A DNA stretch of 64,000 nucleotides. It comes from Codonopsis lanceolata. Lineage: Eukaryota; Streptophyta; Magnoliopsida; Asterales; Campanulaceae. Made by a program: the position numbers and the translations under genes. Positions 1 through 11,851 of this stretch are shown in pieces (the first letter of the stretch is position 1; the number at the start of each line of letters is the position of its first letter). Below the pieces are notes generated by a model. The model ran no database searches. It was not told the origin of the DNA and saw nothing but the letters and a program-made list of their open reading frames with translations. The DNA lies in the NCBI GenBank assembly GCA_013146195.2, contig CM028377.1, positions 106,928,094 through 106,992,093 on the forward strand, given 5' to 3'.

Positions 1-250
1 TCGGGGAGGCGCATTACTGATATCTGCGCCCACTTCCATCATGGGTGGCGCCAGAAGTCCCACTACTGTTCCCCCAAAGCTGTCTGGTATCCTGGTTTCG
101 GGCTCCGACCGTTCCACTGCCAACACTGTCTGATCACGAGAAATGAAAGAAAATGTTGAAGCTATGCCATAGCCTTGTCTGCCAAATTGAATTATCAAGC
201 ACAGGAAGAGGCGGCTGCCTTTTCTTCCCCGCAGATTGCCAGAAAAGTCC
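1..250 (-). other. Open reading frame running off the left edge, unrecognised
   Basis: On the minus strand one frame stays open for about 83 codons from near position 250 to the window edge. Its composition looks protein-like: a hydrophobic stretch LFLCLIIQFG is followed by a charged segment (VERSEPETRIPDSFGG). It lies directly downstream of the mobile-domain pseudogene on the same strand, so it may be a further exon of that gene or part of the same transposon. I do not recognise the family. There is no start codon in context, and it could be chance. Confidence 0.3.
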
Positions 251-469
251 GTTTAAAATCTGAAGGTGTATCTCTCTAAATCTCCATCCGTAAATTACAA
301 TGTGCCGTTACTCCTAGATAATGGTTTATATTTATTTTATTCTCATAATAATTGAGTCTTTGCATTTAAATCATACATCATAAAATAATATTGCATTGCA
401 TTTAGAAGTATGTACATAATCTGGTACAGGAAAAATAAAAAGAAAACTAATAAATGCAGGTAAATGGAG

Positions 470-3286
470 TTAATGAGCGCGAGAAGATCTACTCCTGCCA
501 AGATTTCCACCCATGACTTGAGGACCGGATCCATCGATCCTGTACTCTTGTCCCCTCGCCCGAACACGATTCGTTCCGTCGGTATCATCATCATCATCAT
601 CGCCCCGGCGCCTAGTCTGCCACACTGCATCATTCCCCCGGCAGGAAAACTCGCCCACAAGCCGCTGGTACAATTTATTGATGCTGAAGAAGCCCCTCAA
701 CAGCCTCTTGTACGACGATACATTAACCTAGGGAAAAGGCATTGAGGCAACAAAAGAAGATATGTCAGTCTCCAAAAAAAATGAGACAAATAAAAAAAAA
801 AGAGAAGAAAAAAATGTTTACCACGCAGGCTTGCTCTGGAACATGATACTCCTTATGGATGTCCACATCGGGTAAAACTTCCTCTACAAGTCTTCCGTCA
901 CGACAATATCGGAAGGTGGAAAAAGCCTCAGCGGGTGCAGAAAATTCTGATTGCACGTTAGGAGCTGGACAAGAAGGCATCGGCCTATCAGAGACACCAG
1001 ATACACGCCTAGCCATAGTAGGGGCAGGATGGAGCACTGTTCCCAGAAACTCCTCATATGCCATCACGGGATAATCACTCGGAGGCATAAGATATCTTGA
1101 CAGGTAGAAATACATGTTCGGCAAGAAGTCCGGGACAATCACCTAATGAGGAGGTGCATGAGGTGTCACTAGAAATGTCGGAAGCATAGAATGCTGACGG
1201 TTTACCCGTTCGCCCATATACAACGAATCAACCATAATAGACACCATCAGTATCAAACAACGGCTCATCTCCAGCGAAATCATATACGGCCCCACCAGAC
1301 CCCTCCAGGGGAATAAATGCACGGTGCCCGAGCTCGAGCTGGCTATCCTGTCTCGCATCATCACCGTATCCAAACAGTGGCCATCCTGATCCTTCCCTAC
1401 TCGGTTGGCATTCACAAATTTAGCCAAGAAAGGTGGCTCGTGAATACGTTGGCGCAATGGACCCGGAGTAAACTGAAAAACCAAGTAGGTCCAGACCTGC
1501 AAAAAAAAGAGAGAAAAAAAATGCTGACAAGTCAGAAAGAAAGAAAAAAGAAAGAAAAAAAAAACAAAAGCAGGAAAAAAGAAGGGTTACCTCCCAAGCC
1601 GGAACGAAGCCGTTAAGAGTCGGCGAATCATTGCGGCTTGCCCTATCCATAGAAGCGTAAAGCTCGACCAGGTCTGCCTGCCCCCTAGTCATAATCAATA
1701 ACATGGTCCAATTCCCGCAGACATCCCAGGAGGGAAACCCTCAGAGTGATGGAGGAGTTGGCAAAAAGTGACATCCCCAGAAAGAAGAACAAGAACGCCC
1801 TGGCAACGCGAGCTACGACATCGCTATCATTCCCGTTAACTTGGCCGGCGTTTGCTAGAAGCCAGCTCTTGACACTGCCAATAAAGATCTTATTTGTAGA
1901 CTTGTATTCGGGTTCGAAACCCAGGAGATCCCTCACCACGTCGTGATGATGACGAAGGGTATAATCCGGCTCCAAAGTCCGGCCAATGCTGGTAGGAATA
2001 CCCGTGATAGTAGCAAAATCACATGGGGTCAAAGTAGCCTCCCCCCAGTTGAAATGAAAAGTGTGGGTGGTGTCCCACCAGTAGTCCTGCAAAACATAAA
2101 AAATGGGCAGATAACTGCGGAAGGGACGGAAAGCCCGCGGGAACTCACTAAAGCCAGAGGACTCCACCAAAACCCGTGCCGGCAAGGGCATTGAGTTATA
2201 AAAATCTAAAACTTTGTCACAACTTGCCCGAATCCTGGCCAAGGTCTTATGCGTCTAAAAAAAAAAAAAGGAAAACGACAACATCTCAGCATCAAGAAAA
2301 AGGGAGAAGGTAAAATTCCTATCTTTTATTAAAAGCCTCCTATGCATGTCATTAAATTATGTCATATTCAAAAAAAAGAAAAACATATAATATATGTTGC
2401 ATGCAAAATTAAATATTACATCCTACATAATGCATAAAAAATAAATAATAAAAAAATAAATATGTTGCATCTTAAAAAAAAAAAGAAAAGGAAATACATG
2501 TGCATGTGTTAAGAAAATATATACCCATGTAACATTTAGCAAAGCTTTGTAAATATTTTTCCACGATACATTTGCATTTCCATAATGAAAAAGTGATAAA
2601 TGATATATTCATGCATCATATATGAGTATCTCCAAACAGTCGCATTTTGGCATTCACTTGAATAAAAATGTTGCAAATATTGAAAAGAAAATATTTCTAT
2701 TGCATTTGACATACATCTCTACAGCATGTGCATTCGTAAAAATGTATATTATTGCATAAAGTATTCATGTTACATTTTGCGTGCATGCATCCAAAATGTG
2801 TCCGAAAATATGTCTGAAAAAAATGCATCATGTATCCGAAAAATCTATTGCATGAGCACGCATCATAAAAAAATATTTTGAAACTCAAGCATGCATCATA
2901 TATAGTCAAATTCATCAGTTACATGAAATATGCATCGCAGAGTCAAATAGTGCCCATTATTCAAGTATGCATCGCAAAATTTAATAGCACGAATTTCATA
3001 TGAATAATTGCCAAATTGCATCATTTTAGCACATAAATTGCATGTATAAACATCATAAGCAAGAACAGGTATGCTCCAAAATTCCAAAACAGCAAAGAAA
3101 TCTGACATATCTGAAAAATCAACCAAATGAGTTTGTGAAAAAGAAACTTACAGCAGGAATCGGAAGATTTGATACACGCGTATGCCGATCGTGATTTCAG
3201 ACCAAGGGAGGAAGTTCCTTCCTTTCCTCGCCCGAATCCGGGTACATCGGCGCCTTTCCCTTCCGAGATCTTGAGGAAGAAGCCAT
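470..3286 (-). pseudogene. Plant mobile domain (PMD) protein gene, degenerate, four exons
   Basis: Minus-strand gene model built from splice signals: exon 1 3286-3152 (starts MASSSRSRKGKAP, donor GTAAGT), exon 2 2254-1591, exon 3 1496-822, exon 4 727-470. Exon 2 encodes the family signature: a DYWWDTTHTFHFNWGEATLT segment followed by LTPCDFATITGIP, matching the aminotransferase-like plant mobile domain found in MAIN-type proteins and in many transposons. Phases join cleanly at all three introns. The acceptors have long T tracts on the minus strand. Two in-frame stops interrupt it: TGA near 3198-3200 in exon 1, and TAG at 1143-1145 in exon 3, probably a former Trp. Exon 4 carries a run of six Asp codons (about 587-604) and an Arg-rich tail ending at a stop at 470-472. 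Family role (known): PMD proteins are nuclear and act in genome maintenance, or are transposon cargo. Here it is inferred to be non-functional and transposon-derived. Exon limits are predicted, not proven. Confidence 0.62.
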
Positions 3287-3629
3287 CTATTAAGTAAAAT
3301 AAACAATTTGGCGGAAGAAAATCGAGAAAATGAGAAGAAATGAACGAAAAATGAGCAACAACAATGGCAGAAAGGGAGAAAATATCGAAGGAAATAAAAG
3401 AAAGTGAAGCTGCTGCTTGCTGCTTCTGTTTCCTTCCCCGTCACTTATGAGGAAGAAAAGCGAAATTTTCGCTTTCCCCCCTCCAAAATTCAAAGTTCAG
3501 CACTTAAGTCCTCAAGTTTCCCAAATCACAAAAGGACCCTAAAAGCTTAACGGAAGGTTAACAAAGTTAGCTTTGTTAACAAAAATTAACGACCATTCAT
3601 CAAAATTCAAAAGAAAGCTCACATCTCCA

Positions 3630-4190
3630 GCAGGCTAGCCGCAAAAAGGTCAGAAAAGCATAAAAAGCAGCAGTGAAACAAGAATGCAACAGCAAAGGTA
3701 AAATCCCTAGCAGAAAAAATGTTAAAATAAAATAAAAAAGCAAAGAAAGAAAAAAGTGTGCAGAAAAAAAATGTAAAGAAAGAAAAATGAGTGCAGAATA
3801 AAAGTGCAAAGAAAGAAAAAAGAGTGCAGAAAAAAATGCAAAGAAAGAAAAAAAAAGTGCAAAAAAAAAAATGCAAAGAAAGAAAAAAGAGTGCAGAAAA
3901 AATGCAACAAAAGGAAAAAAGTGCAGCAACAGAAAGAAAAAATACAAAAGCAGGAAAAAATGCAAGGGAAAAGTTCAGCAACAAAAAAAATGCAAGGAAA
4001 AGGTTTAGCAGCAAGAAGAAAAAAAAATGTAAAGAAGAGAAATGAAAAAAAAGAAATACAACAGCAAAAGAAAATCTCCAGCAAGAAATCAAAAGTAGCA
4101 AAGGCAGCAAAAGCAGCAAAAACAGCAAAGGCAGCAAAAGCAGCAAAATTAGCAAATGCAGCGATAGAGCAAAAGTAAGAAAGGGTACGG
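3630..4190. repeat. Purine-rich (A/G) degenerate minisatellite
   Basis: The + strand is almost pure A and G. A unit of about 25-30 bases built from gcaaagaaagaaaaa and gtgcagaaaaa is repeated from 3740 to 3910, passing into aggaaaaaatgcaa units and then into an agcaaaggc / agcaaaagc block up to 4150. It gives long Lys/Gln or Phe/Leu reading frames on the two strands that are compositional artefacts. It lies upstream of the PMD gene start. Its strand asymmetry could favour triplex or slippage. Confidence 0.75.
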
Positions 4191-4220
4191 AAAGGTAAAA
4201 TATTCATATTTTACCTGCAT

Positions 4221-4545
4221 TCATCTCACTTGGTTTGTTGGATCTTTTTCGCAAAGGGTGCATACCCCGAGTCACTTAGGGAAAAGATTGGTCTCACCAT
4301 TGCATTCGACAAATGATGTCCACCCCTGAGGATGCAATGTCTTATGATGTATCTCACCTGGTTTGTTGGATCTTTTTCGCAATGGGTGCATACCCCGGGT
4401 CACTTAGGGAAAAGATTGGTCCAACCATTGCATTCAATGAAGGATTTCCACCCCTGAGGATGCAATGTTTTATGATGTGTTCCACCTGGTTGTTGAATCT
4501 TTTTCGCAAGGGGTGCATACCCCGGGTCACTTAGCGAAAAGATTA
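4221..4545. repeat. 128-bp tandem repeat, about 2.6 copies
   Basis: Three successive copies of a unit beginning near tctcacctggtttgttgg occur at 4231, 4359 and 4487, giving a period of exactly 128 bp. Each copy contains the blocks gggtgcataccccgggtcac and ttagggaaaagattgg, and the first two also contain cccctgaggatgcaatgt. The third copy breaks off near 4545. Copies are about 90 percent alike by eye. No coding potential. It sits between the purine minisatellite and the copia LTR, and may belong to the same transposon as the PMD gene. Confidence 0.85.
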
Positions 4546-4661
4546 TCGTATTCGACGAAGGGAGCCTCTCCCTTAGGTTACGATGTTTGCTGAAATATAA
4601 CTGTTGTTTGTTCACATCGGGCCAAACTACGTTTGGTCTGATTCCTTTTATTAAGGGATAT

Positions 4662-5736
4662 TGTTGAATCTTGAAATTTAAAAGATTTGCTTAAAAACAT
4701 TTCACTTGATTGTCAGCCAAGTAAAATAGATTATATTTGGTCAGCTGAATATCATTTTGTCAGCCACTTATCTCAGCTGATCTATATGTACTTAAAGTAT
4801 GAGTTTATCTTTCCTTATTTGTTTAATCATACTCTTGTACTAATCTTTCCCACTGTGTGTTTTTGATAGATGTCCTGCCATATAATATCTCACAAGATCC
4901 TTTGAGATCTTGCCTCTGCCAAAACACATTTTCAAATTCAAATGTGTTCCTAACGGGTTGCTTGTAAAGACTATATATAAATACCCATTGGAAGCACTTG
5001 TGAAGAAAAACAATCTTAACAATTTTTTTAAGTCAAGAAACCTTCTACTCACAATCTCTCAGACGTTGTCTTCACGAAAAACTTTAGCTAGATACTTCTC
5101 ATTGAAAATTTCTCTCTAGTTATTGTTTAGACAAAACACTGAGTATTTCATTTCAAATCATTTAGAACTCAGTCAGTTTGTCTCACGAGTTTGATTGTTT
5201 CTCAATCATTCTCCCCCAAACACTGGTCTTTTGTTGTACAACTGATCCATTAGAGATCAAATAGATTTTTAATAAAATTAGTGCACTTCAAAAATCCAAG
5301 TCCGACCAACTTGGTAGTGTGACGAGCGTAGCTTATACGTGAACCACTTCAATTGATTTGTCAGCTATCTCTTATATTCTTGCAAACTGACTCAACACTT
5401 AAGAAGTTATTCAACTGATTAAGTGTCAGCCAGTTAACAACAATTGTTTGCTTATTTGTTCAGTTAACTTGTATCTCAGTTTCCTCTCTATATTCAGTGA
5501 TCAAACATTAAAAGCAATTTCTTTTGAAAATCTGTGTCGCCGACCAGTGACCAACTTTCTTCGGCAGCTTTAACGAATTTCAAAGTGTCGACCTAAGCCG
5601 ACCAATTCTTCGCTTGACCGACAAGATCAAGTTTTCATTGCCCAATCTTTTAAGCTTTACAAAGTCAACCCCCAAAAGTTTTTAAAGGCTATTCACCCCC
5701 CCCCTCTAGCCTTAACTGTTGCCATCTGGACTTACA
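4662..5736 (+). repeat. 5' LTR of the copia element
   Basis: The LTR starts TGTTGAATC and ends CTTACA, two bases before the primer site, fitting the TG...CA rule. It contains a TATA-type promoter (TATATATAAATA at about 4972-4983) and a pyrimidine-rich end (acccccccccctctagcc) before the boundary. Length about 1,075 bp. The left boundary is inferred from the TG rule, because no 3' copy is available for comparison. Confidence 0.75.
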
Positions 5737-5737
5737 A

Positions 5738-5751
5738 TTGGTATCAGAGCT
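5738..5751 (+). other. Primer-binding site (initiator tRNA-Met)
   Basis: The sequence TTGGTATCAGAGCTT lies immediately after the LTR. TGGTATCAGAGC is complementary to the 3' end of plant initiator methionine tRNA, the standard primer of copia elements. Its position fixes the right end of the LTR and the orientation. Confidence 0.9.
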
Positions 5752-5801
5752 TAGTTTTTTGAAAAATTATTTTCCAAGCCTAACAGCTTGAAAGCTCGAT
5801 C

Positions 5802-6757
5802 ATGGCAACTCTAAAAGCTTTTCAATCAAACAATGTCACTCAAGTTCCCATTTTTGATGAAGATCACTTTGATATCTGGAAGGAAAGAATTACAAGATAT
5901 ATGAACAATATAGATAAACGATTGATGGAATATGTAAGAGGTGGTCCTATGCAACCTATGAAAATAAATACTAAAGTTGGTAAATCTTCTAGCCGCAGAT
6001 GATGATATCAGTAAACCCTCTTGCTCTGTAGAAGAAGAATATGTTCTCAAACCTCAAACAGAATGGACTGAGGAAGACAAGATTATCGATGGACTGGATG
6101 CCAGAGCTGTACATATCCTGTCAAGTGTTGTACCTGATGAAAACTACAAACAGATATATGACTGTGTAACTGCCAAAGAAATTTGGGATGCTCTTGTAGA
6201 ATATGTAGAAGGAGATCAGAATACCAAGGACAACAAACTGTATGATTGCATACAAGAATTTGATGCATTCAAGAAGGACCCAAAAGAATCCTTAAAAAAT
6301 GCCTACGACAGATTTCTCGAGGTAAATAATAGATGTTCTTCTCTTGGTAAAGTTTATAGTATGAAAGATTTGAATATTCGTTTTCTTAGCAGTTTGGGAA
6401 GTAGATGGCATGTAAAAGTCACTGCTATAAAGGAAGCTAGAGACTTGAACAAAACTCATATACGTAGTCTTGTTGCAAGTCTAAAAATTTATGAAAAAGA
6501 AGTTCTCAAAACTCAAGAAATTGAGAAAATTTTTAAAGGTATATCTCTTCAAGAGTCGAAGAAGAAAAATTCAAAACTTCTACATCACTGTCGATGATGA
6601 CTTTGATGAAGATGAATTTCTGCTTTGCTAGCAGTTCAGAAAATTTAAATCTTTTAAAGGAGTTTTCAAAACCTTGACAAACTTTCAAAAGTCATCATCA
6701 AATCCTCAAAAACCTTCTTCAAGCTTCCAAAAACTTTCTACTTCAAACTTTCAAAAG
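5802..6757 (+). pseudogene. copia gag polyprotein N-terminal part, frameshifted
   Basis: Translation starts at ATG 5802 (MATLKAFQSNNV). The first frame is lost near 5985, and the reading passes to the frame covering 5977-6597. The second frame shows the copia-type gag (UBN2-like) pattern: AKEIWDALVEYVEGD, LYDCIQEFDAFK, and later FLSSLGSRWHVKVTAIKEA. It stops at TGA TGA (6595-6600), and related sequence continues in another frame with a Ser/Phe/Gln-rich linker up to the nested insertion. Role: capsid-like particle protein. At least two frameshifts, so it is non-functional. Confidence 0.8.
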
Positions 6758-6762
6758 CCTTA

Positions 6763-8057
6763 TGATCGATTGTTTTATGTATCTATTTCCTTGCAAGTGT
6801 ACAAGACTATTATAGAATAGACTCGGAAGCAAGGGTCGAACCCACAGAGACAAGTGATCACGAACAGTGCGGTTATAGATATCAAATTATTAACCTAAGG
6901 GGGGTTTTTATGTTTAATTCTACTCTAAATTACTAGTTATATATGTTAACTAATTAGACAGTAATAACAGATATGAAGATCTTATGGTGAGTGGAAATCT
7001 AGGATTACGGGTTTCACTTATATCTCCTTTATGTTCAATTCATAATAATGTCATTCAATGTCTTGGGTTCGTTCACTAAAAATAGATATAGTCATTGAAC
7101 AATTGGTTCAGCCTCCATCCCCGCAAAATTCACCCATTCCATATCCTAAGCACAGGAAGCTGTAATCTAGTCATTTGTCACCTAGATTTATGATCTATCT
7201 GTCACCTAGATCATGTAAGAACCCGGTCCTAACTTATCACTCTCGTGCTTCGATAGGTCCAATTTATTGTGTTGGTGAGCCGATTGTACGACATATGCAC
7301 TTGGTCATGCAGGTATCCGCACCTCTAAGCCTTTATTATTTGCGATTACATTCATTTGTTCAAAGCAAAGAAAATAATAGAGGGATTGATAAACAACACA
7401 ATCAACAAGCATTGAATAGACATATATATAAGAATCAAAACATAAATTCGATACAAGTTACCTCCCACCTCCTAGATTAGGGATGATTTAGTTCATCATA
7501 GGCGATGAACAACACATGGAGATGATGGAAGACATGATTTGATCTTCAATACTTGAAATTACAAAACCTAATTATGTTATACAATCTAAAACTACCTAAA
7601 ATCTATGTAAAGAGAGCTTCGGCCGCCGTCCTCCTATGCTTAGGCTCGGCATCGACTTCTATATATACTTGGGAGTTGTGATTGAATCGAATGACCGTGT
7701 GTGAAAAACCCGAAAATTGAGCATTACCTACGCGATTGCAGGTCTTTGGATACCTGCGTCGCAAGGTCTCCGATGTGCTTCTTGGCTCTTCGATTCTTTG
7801 GCCGGGGACCGTCTGCCTACCTTGCGGTCGCAAGGTGCGAGGCACTGCTGCGTCCGCAAGGTGTCCGTCCAATTTCATTTTCTTCAATTTTTCTTTCTTT
7901 GTAATTTGCACTTAAAACCACGGAGTTTCGCGTATTTTCACGAACAATCACAGAAACTTACAAAACTCAAAAACATATATTAGTACTCAAAAGACTCATG
8001 AAATAGCTAATTCAAGTCACGAAGCATATAAAATCGGCGTATAAAATACATCGATCA
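6763..8057. mobile_element. Solo-LTR-like insertion inside copia gag, 5-bp target duplication
   Basis: A 1,295-bp block starts TGATCGA and ends TCGATCA, flanked on both sides by CCTTA (6758-6762 and 8058-8062). TG...CA ends with a 5-bp duplication are the signature of an LTR retrotransposon, and with no internal coding region this is best read as a solo LTR (or a LARD/TRIM remnant). It splits gag: matching gag sequence resumes right after the second CCTTA. The left end has the motif GCAAGTGTACAAGAC followed by GGGTCGAACCCACAGAG. No protein-coding gene was seen inside. Confidence 0.75.
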
Positions 8058-8062
8058 CCTTA

Positions 8063-10104
8063 CTTCAAAACAAATGAAAACGGGTTGAAAGATAAGTATT
8101 TGTGCTTTATCGTAAGCTTGGTCACTTTAGCTTCAAATTATCCTTTTTCTGAAAAATGAGTACTATAAAAGAGCTCGAGAAATTTTGAAAAAACAAAAGG
8201 GTTTGGTTAGGAAGTCAAAATCTTGCAACTGGATTGAAAGCATTCTCGAAATGAATCACTGCCCGAGCAAGAAGCAATCAGGTCTTGTTGCGTGACCGCA
8301 ATATATGATCGTAAAATGAGTTTCCAAGTCCAAAATATTCAAAGATGCCCGATAATGAGTCGTCAAGCTCACCTATTACAAACTCCAAACCGACAAAGGT
8401 CATCAAACCCGATCGCTTGTGGTTAAGAAAATAGAAATGGATTTTATGGACAAGGAATCATAAGTCACCCGTAAAAGAAAGTCAAGTCGCCTTCCAAGGA
8501 TCTAAAATAACTCATGATTCAAAAAGGAAGGAGAAGATTATCGACTCTGTTGATGATTTGCTGGAACAAATGCAAGAAATGTATTCCAAATTTGAAACAC
8601 TTAAAAGAATCCATGTTTCTTTATCTAGTGATTTTGAAAGAATTTCTCAAGAAAATCTGTGAGCTTAAAGATCAATGAGTTTTTACAAAGTTCAAAGAAA
8701 GAGTTGCCGAACCTAAAAGTCTCAATGAAAAATATGAGATTCAAGCAAAATCTTTATGCCCAAATTGATGACCTTGTAGAAAGAAATCTTCGACCGACCA
8801 ATGTTGTTGACACTTACTCAAAGTCAAAAGTCAGTAGAAACTATCATCGACAACAGAAAGATCATGAAGACCAACATGGTCTTGGATACTCAAAGGATGA
8901 TGAAGGTCAGAGATCGATAACAAAAGGTGAACCTAAGATTCTCGAAAAGGACAAGGGATTAGTCTATAATGCTGTGCCATTCACTTATCCCCGAAATAAA
9001 AGAAGACAAGAGGTACATCAACAAAAGGATGGTGAACAATGAAAGTTGTCGGGCCTTTCTCGGTCACAAACTCAAAACCGCCTAACTCAACACCGACAAA
9101 TGTCAATACAAATGTCGCCTAGCAACAAAAGAGGAGGATCTAGAAGAAAGACAACCGACAAGTTCAAGCCAATAAATTTTGTTGCCGCTAAGACCTCTAA
9201 GCCGAATCAAAAAGAATCAAAGAATTCACCTCAAATGATCGATAAACCCGTTATCACAAGTGTAATATTTGTTCTACTTTTGGTCATCTATCACATGAAT
9301 GCTATATAGATTTAAACCTACCGACGTAATCAAAAGCCTAATTTCGTGCAAGTCCGGATACCGAAGAAAACTAACCTTTGGACCCAAAAGTATAAAGGGT
9401 ACCATGATTTAAATATTCATATTTCGTATGCTTAATGGCCGATGATCATTCAACCGACATATGGATATTAGATGGATGCTCCGCACATACGATCGATCAC
9501 CGAACTCCTTACTAACATTATTCCAAAGAAAGGACCTTCTGTAATTTTCGGGACAATTCAAAAGGAAAAACTATGGCTATGGATCCATTATCGAGGATCT
9601 ATAATAATTGAAAATGTTCTTCCTCCACACACAGCTTCTATCAAAATAGCCTCACCAATGAAATTTTGCTTATCGGGTACTAGAAAAAGAAATGTTTTTG
9701 TTATAGATTTACTTTCCTTAAATAGCAAGACTCAAATTTGTCCGTAGCAAATAATATTTCCAAAAATTCATGGCTTTGGCACAAAAGGCTTTCACATTTG
9801 AACTTTAAGTATCTTTCAAAACTTTCAAAAGGAGATTTGGTAAAAGGTTTGCCTTCCTTAAATTGTCCAACCGACAAAAATGTGATGCTTGTATTTTGGG
9901 AAAAATAACAAAAACCTCTTTAAACCAAAACCATGTCTTTCTACCAAAAGAACTCTTGAGCTTCCACATGGATTTATTTGGCCTCAGAACTACCGCAAGC
10001 TAGAGGAAACAGTATACTTTAGTTGTCGGGATGACTACTCCGATATACTGGGTTGAAATGATGCAATCCAAAGATGAAAACTTACAAAGATTCTCACTTC
10101 TCTA
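8063..10104 (+). pseudogene. copia gag 3' part, zinc knuckle, protease and integrase start
   Basis: After the nested element, gag continues in broken frames. A first knuckle (CFxCRKLGHF-like, about 8100-8150) has lost a Cys and the frame. The 8659-9042 frame is a charged coiled region ending GLVYNAVPFTYP. A good second knuckle, CNICSTFGHLSHEC (CX2CX4HX4C), lies at 9261-9302. The protease region near 9450 shows TDIWILDGCSAHT, where active elements have DSG/DTG. GAG-pre-integrase follows at about 9770-9900 (WLWHKRLSHLNF), then CDACILGK and the integrase start (HMDLFG) near 9965. Stops and frameshifts are frequent. The N gap ends it. Confidence 0.75.
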
Positions 10105-10204
10105 NNNNNNNNNNNNNNNNNNNNNNNNNNNNNNNNNNNNNNNNNNNNNNNNNNNNNNNNNNNNNNNNNNNNNNNNNNNNNNNNNNNNNNNNNNNNNNNN
10201 NNNN
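10105..10204. other. Assembly gap (100 N)
   Basis: A run of exactly 100 unknown bases, the usual placeholder for a gap of unknown length. Sequence on the two sides is unrelated: copia integrase on the left, AT-rich spacer on the right. The order and distance of the two sides are therefore not guaranteed. Confidence 0.98.
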
Positions 10205-11061
10205 TCCACAATCATACCTCACCTACTACGCCGGTACCTTTTTCTTTTCCAAGTCTTCACTCCTCATTCTTTTCCTCGATTTAACATTTCGAAAAAGTTT
10301 ATAAATTATAATCCTCCGTTTTTTAATAACTAATTTTACACTCGTGTGTTTATAAATCCCTTTTAATTAAATTATATTAAAATAAAACAAAGATTATAAA
10401 TAAACAAAAAAAATATAAAAAAAACTTGATGAAAGGAACAACATACTAAAAAATAATCTGATTTTTAAATTAGAGACTTGTATATTTAGTATAATAACTT
10501 TTCAAAATATTTTTACAAATCTATAAATTTTCATAGTCATGTTTACTTGAGAGTTGTCTAATCAATTAATGAGATTTTTATTCTGAATACATGCTACCTA
10601 TTTTATAGTAATACTAATTAAAGATGACTTTCTTTTTTTGGAAAGTAGATTTTGGCAAGATTTTACATGTTTTAGACTACCTCAAAACTAAAGTCTAAAT
10701 TTTATTTTGCAAAAGTAAATTAAGAAAATATTCATACATTCCTCAAACAACATCATGTTTGGTTCGGTGTACAGATTAATTTTTTTTTTACTTTACTATT
10801 GTCTATTTTTAAAAGATACCCATATAATCATCAATTAAAGAGAGACTAAGAAATAAGAGTAAAATTGTAAAAAAAAAAAAAATTTTAAAGTAAAAAGTGG
10901 ACATGAAATAGAAAATATGCGAGTCTCACAATTACAAGAACATCATTCACGATGAATACAAAATATCCTAATATTTATTAAAACCTTAATTAACTCTTCT
11001 TTTAATTATATGCTAACTCAAACAAGACTTGTTCTTAGAGACAGATGGAGTATCATTTTTA
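10205..11061. other. AT-rich intergenic spacer
   Basis: Low-complexity AT-rich DNA with A and T runs (for example near 10775 and 10870). No coding frame with protein-like composition, no splice structure and no recognisable transposon end except a possible Stowaway-type scrap (gatggagta) near 11045. Confidence 0.6.
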
Positions 11062-11319
11062 GACAAAACGCATATTTCAGTCATTATACTTTTTCAAAAA
11101 TTATAATTAGGCCATCGATACGTTAAAAATTTTGAGATGGCAACTGTATCGGACTTATTATGCTTTTTAACATATTTTTTGGATTGACATTGAGTTTTAC
11201 TGTTAAGTTATGTTAAATAACTATTTCGCCATCGTCTTCATCTCCTCCGAAAAAATCCCAGATTCAAAACAACACCGCACAAACACAAACTCAGATCTGG
11301 ATTGCTTCATCATTTCCAA

Positions 11320-11324
<5 letters not shown>

Positions 11325-11393
<69 letters not shown>
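11325..11393. repeat. (CT)n(TA)n microsatellite
   Basis: A CT run of about nine units passes directly into a TA run of about 27 units. It lies inside the MULE-like element, in what would be the leader of the captured gene. Confidence 0.95.
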
Positions 11394-11396
<3 letters not shown>

Positions 11397-11851
11397 ACGC
11401 ACAAAAAAAACGAACAAAGCCAGGATATTTTCATCAATTAATCTATAACACACAAGCACAAACCCGGATGGAGATTAGGCAAGGAAACTGGAGATGAAGC
11501 CTTTTGAGCCGACTGCTTCCACTACTGTCCGCTACTGCATTCCACTGGAAGAAGTAAGGTTTACTTAGCATCTGTCCTTAAAGAAGCTTTGGATTTCTTT
11601 GACACTTTGTCTGGCCTGCATCCTAACAATGGTGAGAGTAAGATTTTCCTTGTTGCGATTAATGAAGTTAGAGAAGGGATCATTCTTGACAACTTTGGAT
11701 TCCCACCAGTCACTCAGTGAAGACAAAGGAGAGGGGATGCCCTTGGAGTAGAGAGAGATGTGAAGAGAGGCGAGCAACGGCCATGAGAGAGTTGGCAGGT
11801 GGCGGTGGACTGATTTTAGAGAACAACGACTTGTCCCAAATCTACCTCCAT

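Larger units (their letters stand above)
4662..10104 (+). mobile_element. Ty1-copia retrotransposon, 5' part, degenerate and cut by gap
   Basis: Order on the + strand: LTR (4662-5736), primer-binding site, gag, zinc knuckles, protease remnant, GAG-pre-integrase and the start of the integrase core, then the run of Ns. This is the copia order (protease and integrase before reverse transcriptase). Reverse transcriptase, RNase H and the 3' LTR are missing beyond the gap, and the sequence after the gap is unrelated. Several frameshifts and stops show it is inactive. A second element (6763-8057) is nested inside gag. No target duplication can be checked because the 3' end is absent. Confidence 0.85.

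Noticed and set aside
3619..4207. Long Phe/Leu- or Lys/Gln-rich open frames
   Set aside because: They come from the A/G-only minisatellite; all frames on both strands are low complexity with no domain or splice logic.
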